Shown one piece after another: positions 49,980 through 59,231 of a DNA stretch of 64,000 bases. Origin of the DNA: Cognatilysobacter claricitrinus. Its GTDB lineage: Bacteria; Pseudomonadota; Gammaproteobacteria; Xanthomonadales; Xanthomonadaceae. The stretch's first letter is position 1, and the number at the start of each line of letters is the position of its first letter. The position numbers were made by a program, and so were the translations under genes. Location: assembly GCF_045866565.1 (NCBI RefSeq), contig NZ_BAAFZV010000001.1, forward strand, positions 1-64,000, in the 5' to 3' direction. The notes beneath the pieces are model-generated. The model was not told the DNA's origin and searched no databases. It was given only the letters and a program-made list of their open reading frames with translations.

Positions 49980-51971
49980 TCAGCCCAACGAGCGCGCCGC
50001 CTCGACCACGTTCTCGACCGTGAAGCCGAAGTGCGGCATCAGCTTCTCGATCGGCGCGCTTGCGCCGAAGCCGTGCATGCCGATGACAGCGCCGTCCAGG
50101 CCGACGTACTTGCGCCAGTAGTCCGCCGTTGCCGCTTCGATCGCGACGCGACGACGCACCGCGTTCGGCAGCACGGACTCGCGATACTCGGGCGGCTGGC
50201 GGTCGAAGATCTCGGTGCACGGCATCGACACCACGCGCACGCGGTCGCCGAGCTGCTCCGCCGCCTGCATCGCAAGCCCGACTTCCGAGCCGGTCGCGAT
50301 CAGGATCAGTTCGGGCGTGCCGACCGAATCCTTCAGCACGTAACCGCCGCGTTCGATGTTGGCGACCTGCTGCGTGCTGCGCGCCTGGTGCGGCAGGTTC
50401 TGGCGCGAGAACACCAAGCAGCTCGGGCCGTCGTTGCGCACGATCGCGTGCTTCCACGCCACCGCCGACTCCACCGCATCGCACGGACGCCAGACGTCGT
50501 TGTGCGGGATGTAGCGCAGCGAGGCGAGGTGCTCGATCGGCTGGTGCGTGGGGCCGTCCTCGCCGAGGCCGATGGAGTCGTGCGTGTAGACATGGATGAC
50601 GTGCGCGCCCATGAGTGCGCTCATGCGCACTGCGTTGCGCGCGTAGTCGCTGAAGACGAGGAACGTCGCGTCGTACGGAATGAAGCCGCTGTGCAGCTCC
50701 AGCCCGTTGCAGATGGCCGACATCGCGAACTCGCGCACGCCGAAGTAGATGTAGTTGGCGTTCGGGTCGTCGCTAGCGACGGACTTGCTGCCCTTCCACA
50801 ACGTCAGGTTGGAATGCGCGAGGTCGGCCGAGCCGCCGACCAGTTCGGGCAGCAGCGGTGCGAACGTCTCGATCGCCATCTGCGAGGCCTTGCGCGATGC
50901 GACCACCGGGCCTTCGGCCTGCAGCCTCGCGATGTACGCATCGGCGGCTTCCGTGAAACCTTCCGGCAGTTCGGCGCGGATGCGGCGCGACAGCTCGGCC
51001 GCTTCGGTCGGATAGCTCGCCGCATACGCCTGGAAGCGACGATCCCACTCGCCTTCGCGCAATGCCCCGGCGTCCGTCGCGTGCCAGGCCTGCGCGATCG
51101 GCCCCGGCACTTCAAACTCGCCCGCCGTCCAGCCGAGCGCGGCGCGCGTGGCCATGACCTCGTCCTTGCCCAGCGGCGAGCCGTGGCTCGATTCCTTGCC
51201 CGCCTTGCTGGGCGAACCGAAACCGATGGTGGTGCGGCAGCAGATCAGCGTCGGCTTGTCGCTCGACTTGAGCGCCTGCTCGATCGCCGCCTTGATCGAC
51301 GCCGCGTCCTGCCCGTCGACGCCACGCACCACGTTCCAGCCGTACGCCTCGAAACGCTTCGGTGTGTCGTCGGTGAACCAGCCGTCGGTATTGCCGTCGA
51401 TGCTGATGTGGTTGTCGTCCCAGAACGCGACGAGCTTGTGCAGGCCCCAGGTACCGGCGAGCGATGCCGCCTCGTGCGAGATGCCTTCCATCAGGCAGCC
51501 GTCGCCCATGAACACCCAGGTGCGGTGGTCGACGATGGCGTGGCCGTCGCGGTTGAAGCGCTGCGCGAGCAGCTTCTCCGCGAGCGCCAGGCCGACCGCG
51601 TTGGCGAAGCCCTGGCCGAGCGGGCCGGTGGTCGTCTCGACACCCGGCGTCATGAAGTTCTCGGGATGCCCCGGTGTCTTCGACTCGAGCTGGCGGAAGT
51701 TGCGCAGGTCGTCGATGGAGACGTCGTAGCCGGTCAGGTGCAGCAGCGCGTACTGCAACATCGAGCCGTGGCCGTTCGACAGGATGAAACGGTCGCGGTT
51801 GAACCAGCCCGGGTTCGACGGGTTGTGGCTCAGGTAGTCGTTCCAGAGCACTTCCGCGATGTCCGCCATGCCCATCGGCATGCCGGGGTGGCCGGAGTTG
51901 GCGGCCTGCACCGCATCGATGGCGAGGAAACGGACGGCGTTGGCGAGATCGCGGCGGGTCGGCGTGGTCAT
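49980..51971 (-). CDS. tkt: Transketolase
   Basis: This 663-residue thiamine-diphosphate enzyme interconverts pentose-phosphate and glycolytic sugars. Recognised segments are RFLAIDAVQAANSGHPG at the start, GPLGQGFANAVG, the ThDP-binding motif GDGCLMEGISHEAASLAG with DDNHISIDG, YTHDSIGLGEDGPTHQP, and the C-terminal domain ATGSEVGLAMQAAEQL. The length is typical of bacterial TktA. It is transcribed on the - strand and ends at a terminator shared with the EAL gene. It is near gap, as in other xanthomonads. Confidence 0.97.
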   Translation of the reverse strand: MTTPTRRDLANAVRFLAIDAVQAANSGHPGMPMGMADIAEVLWNDYLSHNPSNPGWFNRDRFILSNGHGSMLQYALLHLTGYDVSIDDLRNFRQLESKTPGHPENFMTPGVETTTGPLGQGFANAVGLALAEKLLAQRFNRDGHAIVDHRTWVFMGDGCLMEGISHEAASLAGTWGLHKLVAFWDDNHISIDGNTDGWFTDDTPKRFEAYGWNVVRGVDGQDAASIKAAIEQALKSSDKPTLICCRTTIGFGSPSKAGKESSHGSPLGKDEVMATRAALGWTAGEFEVPGPIAQAWHATDAGALREGEWDRRFQAYAASYPTEAAELSRRIRAELPEGFTEAADAYIARLQAEGPVVASRKASQMAIETFAPLLPELVGGSADLAHSNLTLWKGSKSVASDDPNANYIYFGVREFAMSAICNGLELHSGFIPYDATFLVFSDYARNAVRMSALMGAHVIHVYTHDSIGLGEDGPTHQPIEHLASLRYIPHNDVWRPCDAVESAVAWKHAIVRNDGPSCLVFSRQNLPHQARSTQQVANIERGGYVLKDSVGTPELILIATGSEVGLAMQAAEQLGDRVRVVSMPCTEIFDRQPPEYRESVLPNAVRRRVAIEAATADYWRKYVGLDGAVIGMHGFGASAPIEKLMPHFGFTVENVVEAARSLG

Positions 51972-52041
51972 CGGGGAGCAGGCAGCGGCGGGAGCCCGCT
52001 ATTCTCCCATCCCCCGGCGCGCCGTGCCCGGCCGCTGGGCG

Positions 52042-53370
52042 TCAGTGCCCCATGCCGCCCTGCGTCGGCAGCGTGTCCGGCACGTCCGCTTCGCCACTGC
52101 GATGCGAGACCACGACCGCGGTGGCGAGGTCGCCCGTCACGTTGAGCGCCGTGCGGCACATGTCGAGGAATGTGTTGACGCCGAGGATGATGCCGATGCC
52201 TTCCGGCGGCAGGCCGACGATGCCGCAGATCATCGCGATCACCGGCAGCGAGCCGGACGGAATGCCGGCCGTGCCGATGCCGCCGAGGATGCAAAGCACC
52301 AGCACCATGAGCTGCTTGGCCAAGCCCAGGTCCATGCCGTAGACCTGCGCCAGGAACAGCACGGTGATGCCTTCGAACAACGCGGTGCCGTGGTGGTTGG
52401 CCGACGCGCCGACCGTCAGCACGAAGCGCGAAACCTTGCGCGGCAGCCGCAGGTTCTCTTCGGCGACGCGCAGGGTGACCGGCAGCGTGGCGGACGACGA
52501 CGCAGTAGCGAATGCGGTGAGCGTGGCTTCCTGCGAACCGCGGAAGAAGACCAGCGGCGACATGCCGCCGGCAAAGCGCACCCACAGCGGCAGCACGACG
52601 AAACCGTGGATCGCGAGCGCGACCAGCACCGTCACCACGAACCAGCCAAGGCTCAGCAGCACATCGAGGCCGAGCTTCGCGCACAGCTTGAACATGAAGC
52701 AGAACACCGCGTACGGCGCGAGCTTGATGAACATGCCGATCAGGTGCATCGAGATCTCGAACAGGCCGTGCAGCGCGTTCTTGAACGCTTCGGTGCCCGC
52801 GGTCGGCCTCATGACCATGCCGATGCCGAACATCAGCGCGAAGAACACGATGCCGAGCTTCTGCTTGTCGTCGCCCATCGCGCTGACGATGTTGTGCGGC
52901 ACGATGTTGACCAGCAGGTCCATGATGTTGAGCTGGTTGCCCTGGGTCGCGATCTCGCTCGCCTTGGCGAGGTTGGTGCTCATCGCCTGCTGGATGAGCG
53001 CCGGCGACATGTGCGTGCCCGGCTGGATCACGTTCACCGCGATCAGGCCGATGGCGACCGCCGCGGCCGTCACCACACCCGTGTAGATCAGCGTTCGCCA
53101 GCCGAGGCGGCCGAGGCTCGCAATGTCGCCGAGTTCCGCCACGCCGAGCACCAGCGCGGAGAACATCAGCGGGACGACCAGCATGAACAGCAGGTTGAGG
53201 AAGATCTGCCCAAACGGGCCGGTGACGTAGGTGATGAGCGTCGTGACCCACGGCGCGTCCGGCGTGGTCGCATGCACCACAAGGCCGATCACCGCGCCCA
53301 GTACGAAGCCGAGCAGGACCTTCACGTGCAGCGGAAGGCCGCGGCGGGCGGCGGGGTTCGTTGCGTGCAT
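52042..53370 (-). CDS. DAACS-family sodium/proton dicarboxylate (or glutamate) symporter
   Basis: This 442-residue transporter has about 8 membrane helices and two re-entrant loops. Diagnostic motifs are the serine-rich hairpin SSSATLPVT, the GTAGIPSGSLPVI loop and the NTFLDMCRTALNVTGD substrate/cation-binding helix. The ATG at 53370 begins a short cytosolic N-terminus before the first helix (HVKVLLGFVLGAVIGL). Substrates of the family are C4-dicarboxylates, glutamate or aspartate; the exact one cannot be fixed. It is 70 bases upstream of tkt on the same strand. Confidence 0.93.
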   Translation of the reverse strand: MHATNPAARRGLPLHVKVLLGFVLGAVIGLVVHATTPDAPWVTTLITYVTGPFGQIFLNLLFMLVVPLMFSALVLGVAELGDIASLGRLGWRTLIYTGVVTAAAVAIGLIAVNVIQPGTHMSPALIQQAMSTNLAKASEIATQGNQLNIMDLLVNIVPHNIVSAMGDDKQKLGIVFFALMFGIGMVMRPTAGTEAFKNALHGLFEISMHLIGMFIKLAPYAVFCFMFKLCAKLGLDVLLSLGWFVVTVLVALAIHGFVVLPLWVRFAGGMSPLVFFRGSQEATLTAFATASSSATLPVTLRVAEENLRLPRKVSRFVLTVGASANHHGTALFEGITVLFLAQVYGMDLGLAKQLMVLVLCILGGIGTAGIPSGSLPVIAMICGIVGLPPEGIGIILGVNTFLDMCRTALNVTGDLATAVVVSHRSGEADVPDTLPTQGGMGH

Positions 53371-53435
53371 TGCGCGTTCTCCGTCGAAGCGGTGCGAGCT
53401 TAACAAAGCATCGCGACCGCCCGGCGGCGCCCGTC

Positions 53436-55163
53436 TCAGCCGGACGGGTACAGCGGAGGCAACGCCCCGCGCGCGGGCTTGGCGACGCGGCGCCAGCGCG
53501 GTCCCGACGCGAAGGCGGCGCGCAAGCGCGCGCGCGCGTCGGCCGGATCACCCGCGCCCCAGCGCGCGCGACGCAGGCGATCGACCGCGTCGCGTTGCGC
53601 GGCGTCGTCCAGGCGCGCGGCGACGGCTTCGAGGTCGACCGACTCGCCGCCCGCAAGATGCCGCAGTGCGGCGTCGATGTCCGCGAGATCGCCAAGCTCG
53701 AGCGCGCGCGCAAGGCTGGGCACCGACGATTCGCCGGAGGGCGTCGTCATCGCCGGCGTTTGCGGCGGGGCGGCCGGCATCGGAAAAGGCGGCGGTGTCG
53801 ATGTCGATGTCGATACCGTCGTCGTTATCGGACGCGGCACGCCCGACGACACGTCCACTCGCTGCACCATCCCGTCGTCGCGACGCGACGAGCGCACGCG
53901 CCACAAGCCAACGCCGACCAGCAACAACGCGACGAGCAGCGCGATGCCGACAACCACTACGCGGCGATCCGTGTGCCGCGCGGATGGCACGCCTGCCGGG
54001 GCGTCATCGCGCGGCTGCGCGTCCGCGGCCGGCGCCGCGCCGGGTGCGACGGCGAGCGTGATCGGCGGCAGCCGCGTCGAACGCGCCTCGCCCGCGCGGC
54101 TGTCCCACCAGTCGATGCGCGGGCCTGGAATCACCAGCGTGCCCGCGCGCGACGGCACGATCGAAAAACGGCGCTGCTCGCGCACGTGCGGACGCCCGTC
54201 CACCATCGACTCGTCCGACTGCGGACGCTCCGGGAACACCTGCGCGCCATCCGGTGCCGTGATCTGCAGGTCCGGCAATTGCGCCGCGCCCGCGCCGTCG
54301 GCCTGCACTTCGACGACGACACTGGCCGCCGCCCCCGCGCGCGCGTTGCGCGGCTGCTCGAGATAGCGCATCGACAGTGCGCGCAGCGGCAACCACGGCG
54401 TCGGCGCGGTGGCGGGAATCGGACGCACCTGCAGGATGCGCGGCCGTGCGACGGCGTGCAGCGCGGACTGGCCGTCGCCGAACAACTGGTCGAAGGCATT
54501 GCCGCTGCCGCGACCTTCGAAGCTCGCCGGGGGCACGACGAGTTCTCCGCTGCGTTCGGGCACGAGCATGAAGCGGCGCTCCGTCACCACGTACGAGCGA
54601 CCACCGACCGTGCGCCGGTACTGCACGTCGTCGCCGACACGTTGCAGGCTCGCTCCACTGGGCTCGGGCTGGTCGAGCTGCCCTGCAATCAACGGAATCG
54701 CCGAATACAGCCGAACGACCCAGCCGACCGATTGCTGCACGTAGGGGTCCTGCGAATCGGCTTCGCTTTCGATGAAGACATCCGCGTTGCCCGACATCGC
54801 GGGCGTGTTCGGTGCAGGCGTCACCAGCAAGGTGAGCGGTTCGGTCGTCGCGCCGCCGACGCGCAACGACGGAATGGTGACCAGACCGTCGCGACGCGGC
54901 CGCAGCGCGACCGCATAGAGGCTGCGTCGACTGACCTGCCCGTTGACCCATTGCAGCTGTTGCTGGCTCGCCTGCCCGCTCAGGTCGAAGTCGCGCAGCA
55001 GCGGCGCGTAATCCGGCGCGTCGTTCGCGTCGGTCTCGACGTTCAGCGTCGTGGTTTCACCCACAGCAATGCGGTCGCGATCGAGCCACGCGCGCGTCTG
55101 CGCGCCGGCGACGGTGGCGAATGCCAGCAGAACGACTGCGACCAGCAGGCGTGCGACACGCAT
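53436..55163 (-). CDS. BatD-family protein
   Basis: This 575-residue protein has a signal peptide (1-21, ending VAGAQ) and a long periplasmic beta-sandwich region. The BatD signatures AWLDRDRIAVGETTTLNVE and LLRDFDLSGQASQQQLQWVNG are present. A membrane helix (about 398-418, VVVVGIALLVALLLVGVGLW) and an Asp/Ala-rich C-terminal cytosolic part follow. It is the last gene of the moxR-bat operon, with a one-base overlap (TGATG at 55161-55165) with the upstream VWA/TPR gene. The family is linked to envelope stress resistance and MoxR-VWA chaperone systems; the precise action is not known. Confidence 0.92.
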   Translation of the reverse strand: MRVARLLVAVVLLAFATVAGAQTRAWLDRDRIAVGETTTLNVETDANDAPDYAPLLRDFDLSGQASQQQLQWVNGQVSRRSLYAVALRPRRDGLVTIPSLRVGGATTEPLTLLVTPAPNTPAMSGNADVFIESEADSQDPYVQQSVGWVVRLYSAIPLIAGQLDQPEPSGASLQRVGDDVQYRRTVGGRSYVVTERRFMLVPERSGELVVPPASFEGRGSGNAFDQLFGDGQSALHAVARPRILQVRPIPATAPTPWLPLRALSMRYLEQPRNARAGAAASVVVEVQADGAGAAQLPDLQITAPDGAQVFPERPQSDESMVDGRPHVREQRRFSIVPSRAGTLVIPGPRIDWWDSRAGEARSTRLPPITLAVAPGAAPAADAQPRDDAPAGVPSARHTDRRVVVVGIALLVALLLVGVGLWRVRSSRRDDGMVQRVDVSSGVPRPITTTVSTSTSTPPPFPMPAAPPQTPAMTTPSGESSVPSLARALELGDLADIDAALRHLAGGESVDLEAVAARLDDAAQRDAVDRLRRARWGAGDPADARARLRAAFASGPRWRRVAKPARGALPPLYPSG

Positions 55164-56860
55164 CAGCGGCGACCTCCAACCTGGCGTCGTTCGTATTCGA
55201 GCCTGAACTTCTCGCGCAGCAGGTTGCCGGGCTCGTCCGGCACACGCATGAGCGCGGCTTCGTCCGATAGTCGACGCTCGCGCTGCTCCGGCGTCATCGG
55301 CGGGGCCTTCGCCTTCTCAGCGGTCGCCTTCGCCTGCTGCAGCGCGCGCTGCATGCGTTCGCGTTGCGCAGCGTCGGCCTGCGCCTGGCGCGTCGCATCC
55401 GCGGGTTTCGGCGGCGACGTGCCGTTCTGCTTCGGCGCCGGCGTCTGCCCGCTGGAGGGCTTCGGCGACGACGACTGCCCGTTGCACTGCGCATCGCCCG
55501 GCGCGCAGTTGCGTGGCTTCTGCGACTGCTGCGACGTTCCGCCGTTCTTTCCCGACTGCTGCTGGCCGCCCTTCTGCTGCGGCGGCGGGCGCTTCATTGC
55601 CTGCAGGACCGCGTTGCGGTTCGCAACCGCGTCCGCCATGCCCGGCTTGCGACGCAGTGCCTCGTCGTACGCGGCGACCGCATCCTGCAACTGCCCGGCC
55701 TTCGCGAGCGCGTTGCCTCGGTTGTAGTGGGCGTCGGCGCCGTCGGCCTGCGCGAATTGCGCCGCGGCCTTTTCGAAATCGCCTCGACGATAGGCCTCGA
55801 TGCCGCGATCGACCTCGCGCCACGCGCGCTGGTCGGCGCGATGGAACAGATCCGCCGCCAACGACGGCCGCGGCATCAACGCGACGACGAGCAGTAGCGC
55901 CGCGGCGCGCGGTCGACGGACAAGCACGATCAGCGCGAGCAGCATGACCAACGGGACGAGCCGGAAGCCTTCGTCGGCCCATGCGCGACCGCCCTCGCCG
56001 CCACGTCGTGCGCCCGCACCGGATGGCGTCGCGAACACCGCGTCGTCGCTGCCATCCAGCGCGAGCCGCGCATAGCTCCCGCCGCCGCTGCGTGCGAGTG
56101 CGCGCATCGAACTCTCGTCGAGGGCCACCTTCACTGTCGAACCGCCCGGCGTTCGCAGCGTGGCGCCTGCCGGCATCCCAAGCCCCAACGCCGACACCGT
56201 GATGCCCACGTTCTGCGCGTCGCTCGCCGCGCGTAGCGCGTCGCCGTCGGCGTGGTCGGTGACCAGCACGATGCGCCCGCGAGGAAACCCCGCGCGTTCG
56301 ATGAGCTCGCGCGACTGCGCGATCGCGCGCGCGGGCGACTGGCCATCGACCGGCATGACGCCGGGCTCGAGTGCGTCGACGAACAACGCGACGTTCGCTG
56401 CGTCGTCGGTCAGCGGTGCAACGGTGAACGCGTCGTCCGCGAACGCGACCAGTGCGATCGGGCCGCTGTGCGGCGACTTCAGCAGCCGTGCAAGCCGTGC
56501 ACGCAGCTGCGCGACGCGCGTCGGCGGCAGGTCGTTGGCGAGCGACGCGCTGGAGAGGTCGACCGCGACGACCAGCGGCTCGCGCGTTTCCCACGTCGGC
56601 ATATCGATCTGTCGCCATGCGGGGCCGGCCAGCGCGATCACCGCCAATGTGTACGCGAGTACCGCGGCCCACGCTGCGATGCGATGGGTGGACGCGCGTC
56701 CGGACGCGAGCAGGTGCGGAAGCAGGTGCGGATCGACCGCGCGTTTCCACGCTGCGCCGGTCGAGCGTCGACGACGCAGCCACCACCACAGCGCCGGCAA
56801 CGCGAGCAACGCGAACAGCCAGTCCGGCCGCAGCAGGTTCAGCGGGCCGAGCGCGATCAT
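55163..56860 (-). CDS. BatB/BatC-type VWA and TPR fusion membrane protein
   Basis: A 565-residue protein. The first part is BatB-like: two N-terminal membrane helices (LLALPALWWWL and AWAAVLAYTLAVIALAG), a von Willebrand A domain (about 85-280) and a third helix near 300. Its MIDAS reads DLSSAS instead of the DxSxS of BatA, so metal binding is in doubt. From about 355 it is BatC-like: TPR repeats (RGDFEKAAAQFAQ, HYNRGNALAKAGQLQDAVAAYDEALRR) and then a low-complexity Gln/Ser/Pro/Lys and coiled-coil tail. The ATG at 56860 overlaps the batA stop (ATGA). BatB and BatC are separate genes in many bacteria. Confidence 0.9.
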   Translation of the reverse strand: MIALGPLNLLRPDWLFALLALPALWWWLRRRRSTGAAWKRAVDPHLLPHLLASGRASTHRIAAWAAVLAYTLAVIALAGPAWRQIDMPTWETREPLVVAVDLSSASLANDLPPTRVAQLRARLARLLKSPHSGPIALVAFADDAFTVAPLTDDAANVALFVDALEPGVMPVDGQSPARAIAQSRELIERAGFPRGRIVLVTDHADGDALRAASDAQNVGITVSALGLGMPAGATLRTPGGSTVKVALDESSMRALARSGGGSYARLALDGSDDAVFATPSGAGARRGGEGGRAWADEGFRLVPLVMLLALIVLVRRPRAAALLLVVALMPRPSLAADLFHRADQRAWREVDRGIEAYRRGDFEKAAAQFAQADGADAHYNRGNALAKAGQLQDAVAAYDEALRRKPGMADAVANRNAVLQAMKRPPPQQKGGQQQSGKNGGTSQQSQKPRNCAPGDAQCNGQSSSPKPSSGQTPAPKQNGTSPPKPADATRQAQADAAQRERMQRALQQAKATAEKAKAPPMTPEQRERRLSDEAALMRVPDEPGNLLREKFRLEYERRQVGGRR

Positions 56861-57858
56861 GCGCGGCGCTTCCATTGCAGCGCCGCGAGCAGCGCGAAAG
56901 CGAATGCCGCGGCTAGCGGCCACATGTAGCGCTCGATGTGCGGCCTCACCGCGCGGCCGGGTTGCGCGATGGGCTCGAGTCGGTCGATCTCGGCGTAGAT
57001 GCCCGCAAGCTCGCTGGTGTCGCGCGCGCGGAAGAAGCGCCCGCCCGTCGTGCCGGCGATTTCGCGCAACGTCGATTCGTCGATCTCGTCGCCGCCACCG
57101 GGCGATGGAATATGGAATCCGAACAGCGACATGCCGCCCTCGCCACCGAACGCAACGGTGTGCACGCGCACGCCCGTATCCGCAGCGATGCGCGCCGCCT
57201 TGCGCGGATCCAGCACGCCCGCGGTGTTGACGCCGTCGGTAAGCAGCACCAGCACGCGCTCGCCGGCGGGTTGCTCGCGCAGGCGTCGCACGGCGAGGCC
57301 GATCGCGTCGCCGATCGCGGTTTCCTGGCCCGCCAACCCGACCACGCTGTCGGCGAGCTGGTCGCGCACGGTGTCGCGATCGAGCGTGAACGGCGTCAGC
57401 ACATGCGCCTGCCGGCCGAACACGAGGAGACTGAGCCGATCACCGGCGCGCCGATCGATGAAGTCGGACAGGATCGCCTTCGCCGCGGTGAGGCGGTCGA
57501 CGACGTTGCCGCCGAGTTCCATATCCGGCTCGTTCATGCTGCCGGACAGGTCGAGCGCAAGCATCAGATCGCGACCTTTCGTAGGCGGCTGCACCGGCGG
57601 ACCCAATTCCTGCGGTCGCGCGGCGGCGATGCACAGCAGGACCCACGCAATTCCCGCGAACACGCCGACACCGCGCCGCGTCGCGCGCGTCGCCGATGCC
57701 CCGACGATGTCGCGCAGGCGTTCCGGCAGCGGCATGCGCAACGCCGCGCCGTCGCTGCGCGGCGCCGGCATCAACCTCGATGCGATCCAGGGCAGCGGAA
57801 TCGCGAGCAGCCACGCGGGCCATTGCAGCAAGTCGTATGCGTCGCGAAGACCCATCAT
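56857..57858 (-). CDS. BatA-family VWA membrane protein
   Basis: This 333-residue protein has N-terminal membrane helices (about 14-28 and 63-82), a von Willebrand A domain with intact MIDAS DLSGSM (near 103) and AIGDAIGLAV/LLTDGVNTAG segments, and a C-terminal helix (YMWPLAAAFAFALLAAL). VWA domains of this type are thought to be partners of MoxR AAA+ ATPases. Both ends overlap neighbours by 4 bases (ATGA), so it is firmly in the moxR-DUF58-DUF4381-bat operon. An AUG pair occurs at 57858 and 57855; the first is used. Confidence 0.94.
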   Translation of the reverse strand: MMGLRDAYDLLQWPAWLLAIPLPWIASRLMPAPRSDGAALRMPLPERLRDIVGASATRATRRGVGVFAGIAWVLLCIAAARPQELGPPVQPPTKGRDLMLALDLSGSMNEPDMELGGNVVDRLTAAKAILSDFIDRRAGDRLSLLVFGRQAHVLTPFTLDRDTVRDQLADSVVGLAGQETAIGDAIGLAVRRLREQPAGERVLVLLTDGVNTAGVLDPRKAARIAADTGVRVHTVAFGGEGGMSLFGFHIPSPGGGDEIDESTLREIAGTTGGRFFRARDTSELAGIYAEIDRLEPIAQPGRAVRPHIERYMWPLAAAFAFALLAALQWKRRA

Positions 57859-58304
57859 GCGCGGCGCTCCATCAACTGCACGAAGCGTTCGCGTGCGAGA
57901 CGAACGGCTTCGTCGGTCGCGCGCGCGTCGACATGTGGACGGAATGCGCCGTCGAGCACCAGGCGACCGGGTCCGTCGATGAAACGCAGGTCGCGTGTCT
58001 GGAGGAAGCGGAGCCAGTCGTCACCATCGAGCCGATCCGCGTCGGCGCGAATGCGGCGCGCGGCGCGTCGCAGCAGCTCGGAACTTCGTGCGAGTCGCGC
58101 GACGCTCGTGTCCGCGGCGGCGAGTTCGGTATCGAACATGGCGATGGCCGTCGCGCGTCGGCGCGCGCGGCGTCGGAGCACGATCACGACGATCGCCGAC
58201 AACGCCACCACCGCGGCCAGCAGCAGCCACCAGCCCGGCGCCAGCGGCCAAAGCGGCGGCGGCGGTGGACGATGTACGTCGCGCAGCAGCAAGCCGTCCG
58301 CCAT
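57855..58304 (-). CDS. DUF4381-family membrane protein
   Basis: This 149-residue protein has a proline-rich N-terminus, a single membrane helix (WPLAPGWWLLLAAVVALSAIVVIVL, in two pieces, about 20-43) and a cytosolic helical domain (WLRFLQTRDLRFIDGPGRLV). It is typically found between the DUF58 and BatA genes of moxR operons, as here. It overlaps the DUF58 gene by one base (TGATG at 58304) and batA by four. Its biochemical role is unknown; a membrane adaptor is inferred. Confidence 0.92.
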   Translation of the reverse strand: MADGLLLRDVHRPPPPPLWPLAPGWWLLLAAVVALSAIVVIVLRRRARRRATAIAMFDTELAAADTSVARLARSSELLRRAARRIRADADRLDGDDWLRFLQTRDLRFIDGPGRLVLDGAFRPHVDARATDEAVRLARERFVQLMERRA

Positions 58305-59221
58305 CAGGCCACCTGCGCGACGCGGCCGCGAAGCAATGCTAGGCAGGCCTCGGATGGGTCGGTGGTCGACAGCGCCATGACGCGCACGCCGCGACCCGGC
58401 AGCGCTTCGGTCGCACGTTGCAGGGGCGCCGCGAACCGTGCGAGCCATCGATCACGCGTTTCGCGGTCGTCGAGTGCGACTTCGACACGGCCATCGCCGG
58501 TCGAGAACGGCACGCTCAGCGATGGTGGCGCGGTTTCGATCGGGTCGTTGAGCAACACGATGGCCGCGTCGTGATGGCGCGCAAGCGCGCTCCATCGATG
58601 CAATGGAACGGTTTCAAGACTCGACGGGTCGGCAAGCACGACGACCCGCGCGCCGGGACGCAGCAGTCGCTGCGCGCGTTCGAGCGCGGTCGGCAGGCCG
58701 AGGTCGTCTTCGGGACGCGTCGCATACCAGCGCGACAGCGCATCGATTACGCGCAACGCACCGCGCGGACCGCCAGCGGGCGACACCGGCGCCTCGCGCG
58801 GACTGGCGCGCAATACGGCGACACGGTCGCCCTCGCCGACCGCATGCCAAGCGATCACCGCGCCGGCGCGCGCCGCCTGCACGGACTTGAAGCGCACCCG
58901 CGTGCCGAAATACAGCGCCGCATTGGTGTCGACCACCAGCAGCGTCAGCCGTTCGCGTTCGGCGTGGAAGACCTTCGTGTGCGCGCGGCCGGTGCGCGCG
59001 GTCAGCCGCCAATCGACATGGCGCGCGTCGTCGCCGACCGTGTATTCGCGCGATTCGGCGTACTCCATGCCGCGGCCGCGCATCGGTGAATTGGCGAGGC
59101 CGGCGTGGGTCGTGCGCACGCGGCGCGCATGACGCGGGCTCGCCGCGACGCCGCGCAACGCGACGAGTTCGGTGATCGTCGGCGTGACGCCGTCGGGAAC
59201 TTGCGGGGTGGCGTTGCGCAT
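58304..59221 (-). CDS. DUF58-domain protein of the MoxR operon
   Basis: This 305-residue cytosolic protein carries the DUF58 core: GRGMEYAESREYTVGDDARHVDWRLTAR (about 48-75, in pieces) and a VWA-like fold with LTLLVVDTNAALYFGT (about 90-105; the MIDAS is not complete). It is the second gene of the operon, 10 bases after moxR, and one base overlaps DUF4381. DUF58 proteins are recurrent partners of MoxR ATPases and may present substrates. The ATG at 59221 is the natural family start. Confidence 0.93.
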   Translation of the reverse strand: MRNATPQVPDGVTPTITELVALRGVAASPRHARRVRTTHAGLANSPMRGRGMEYAESREYTVGDDARHVDWRLTARTGRAHTKVFHAERERLTLLVVDTNAALYFGTRVRFKSVQAARAGAVIAWHAVGEGDRVAVLRASPREAPVSPAGGPRGALRVIDALSRWYATRPEDDLGLPTALERAQRLLRPGARVVVLADPSSLETVPLHRWSALARHHDAAIVLLNDPIETAPPSLSVPFSTGDGRVEVALDDRETRDRWLARFAAPLQRATEALPGRGVRVMALSTTDPSEACLALLRGRVAQVA

Positions 59222-59231
59222 GGCGGCGCGC

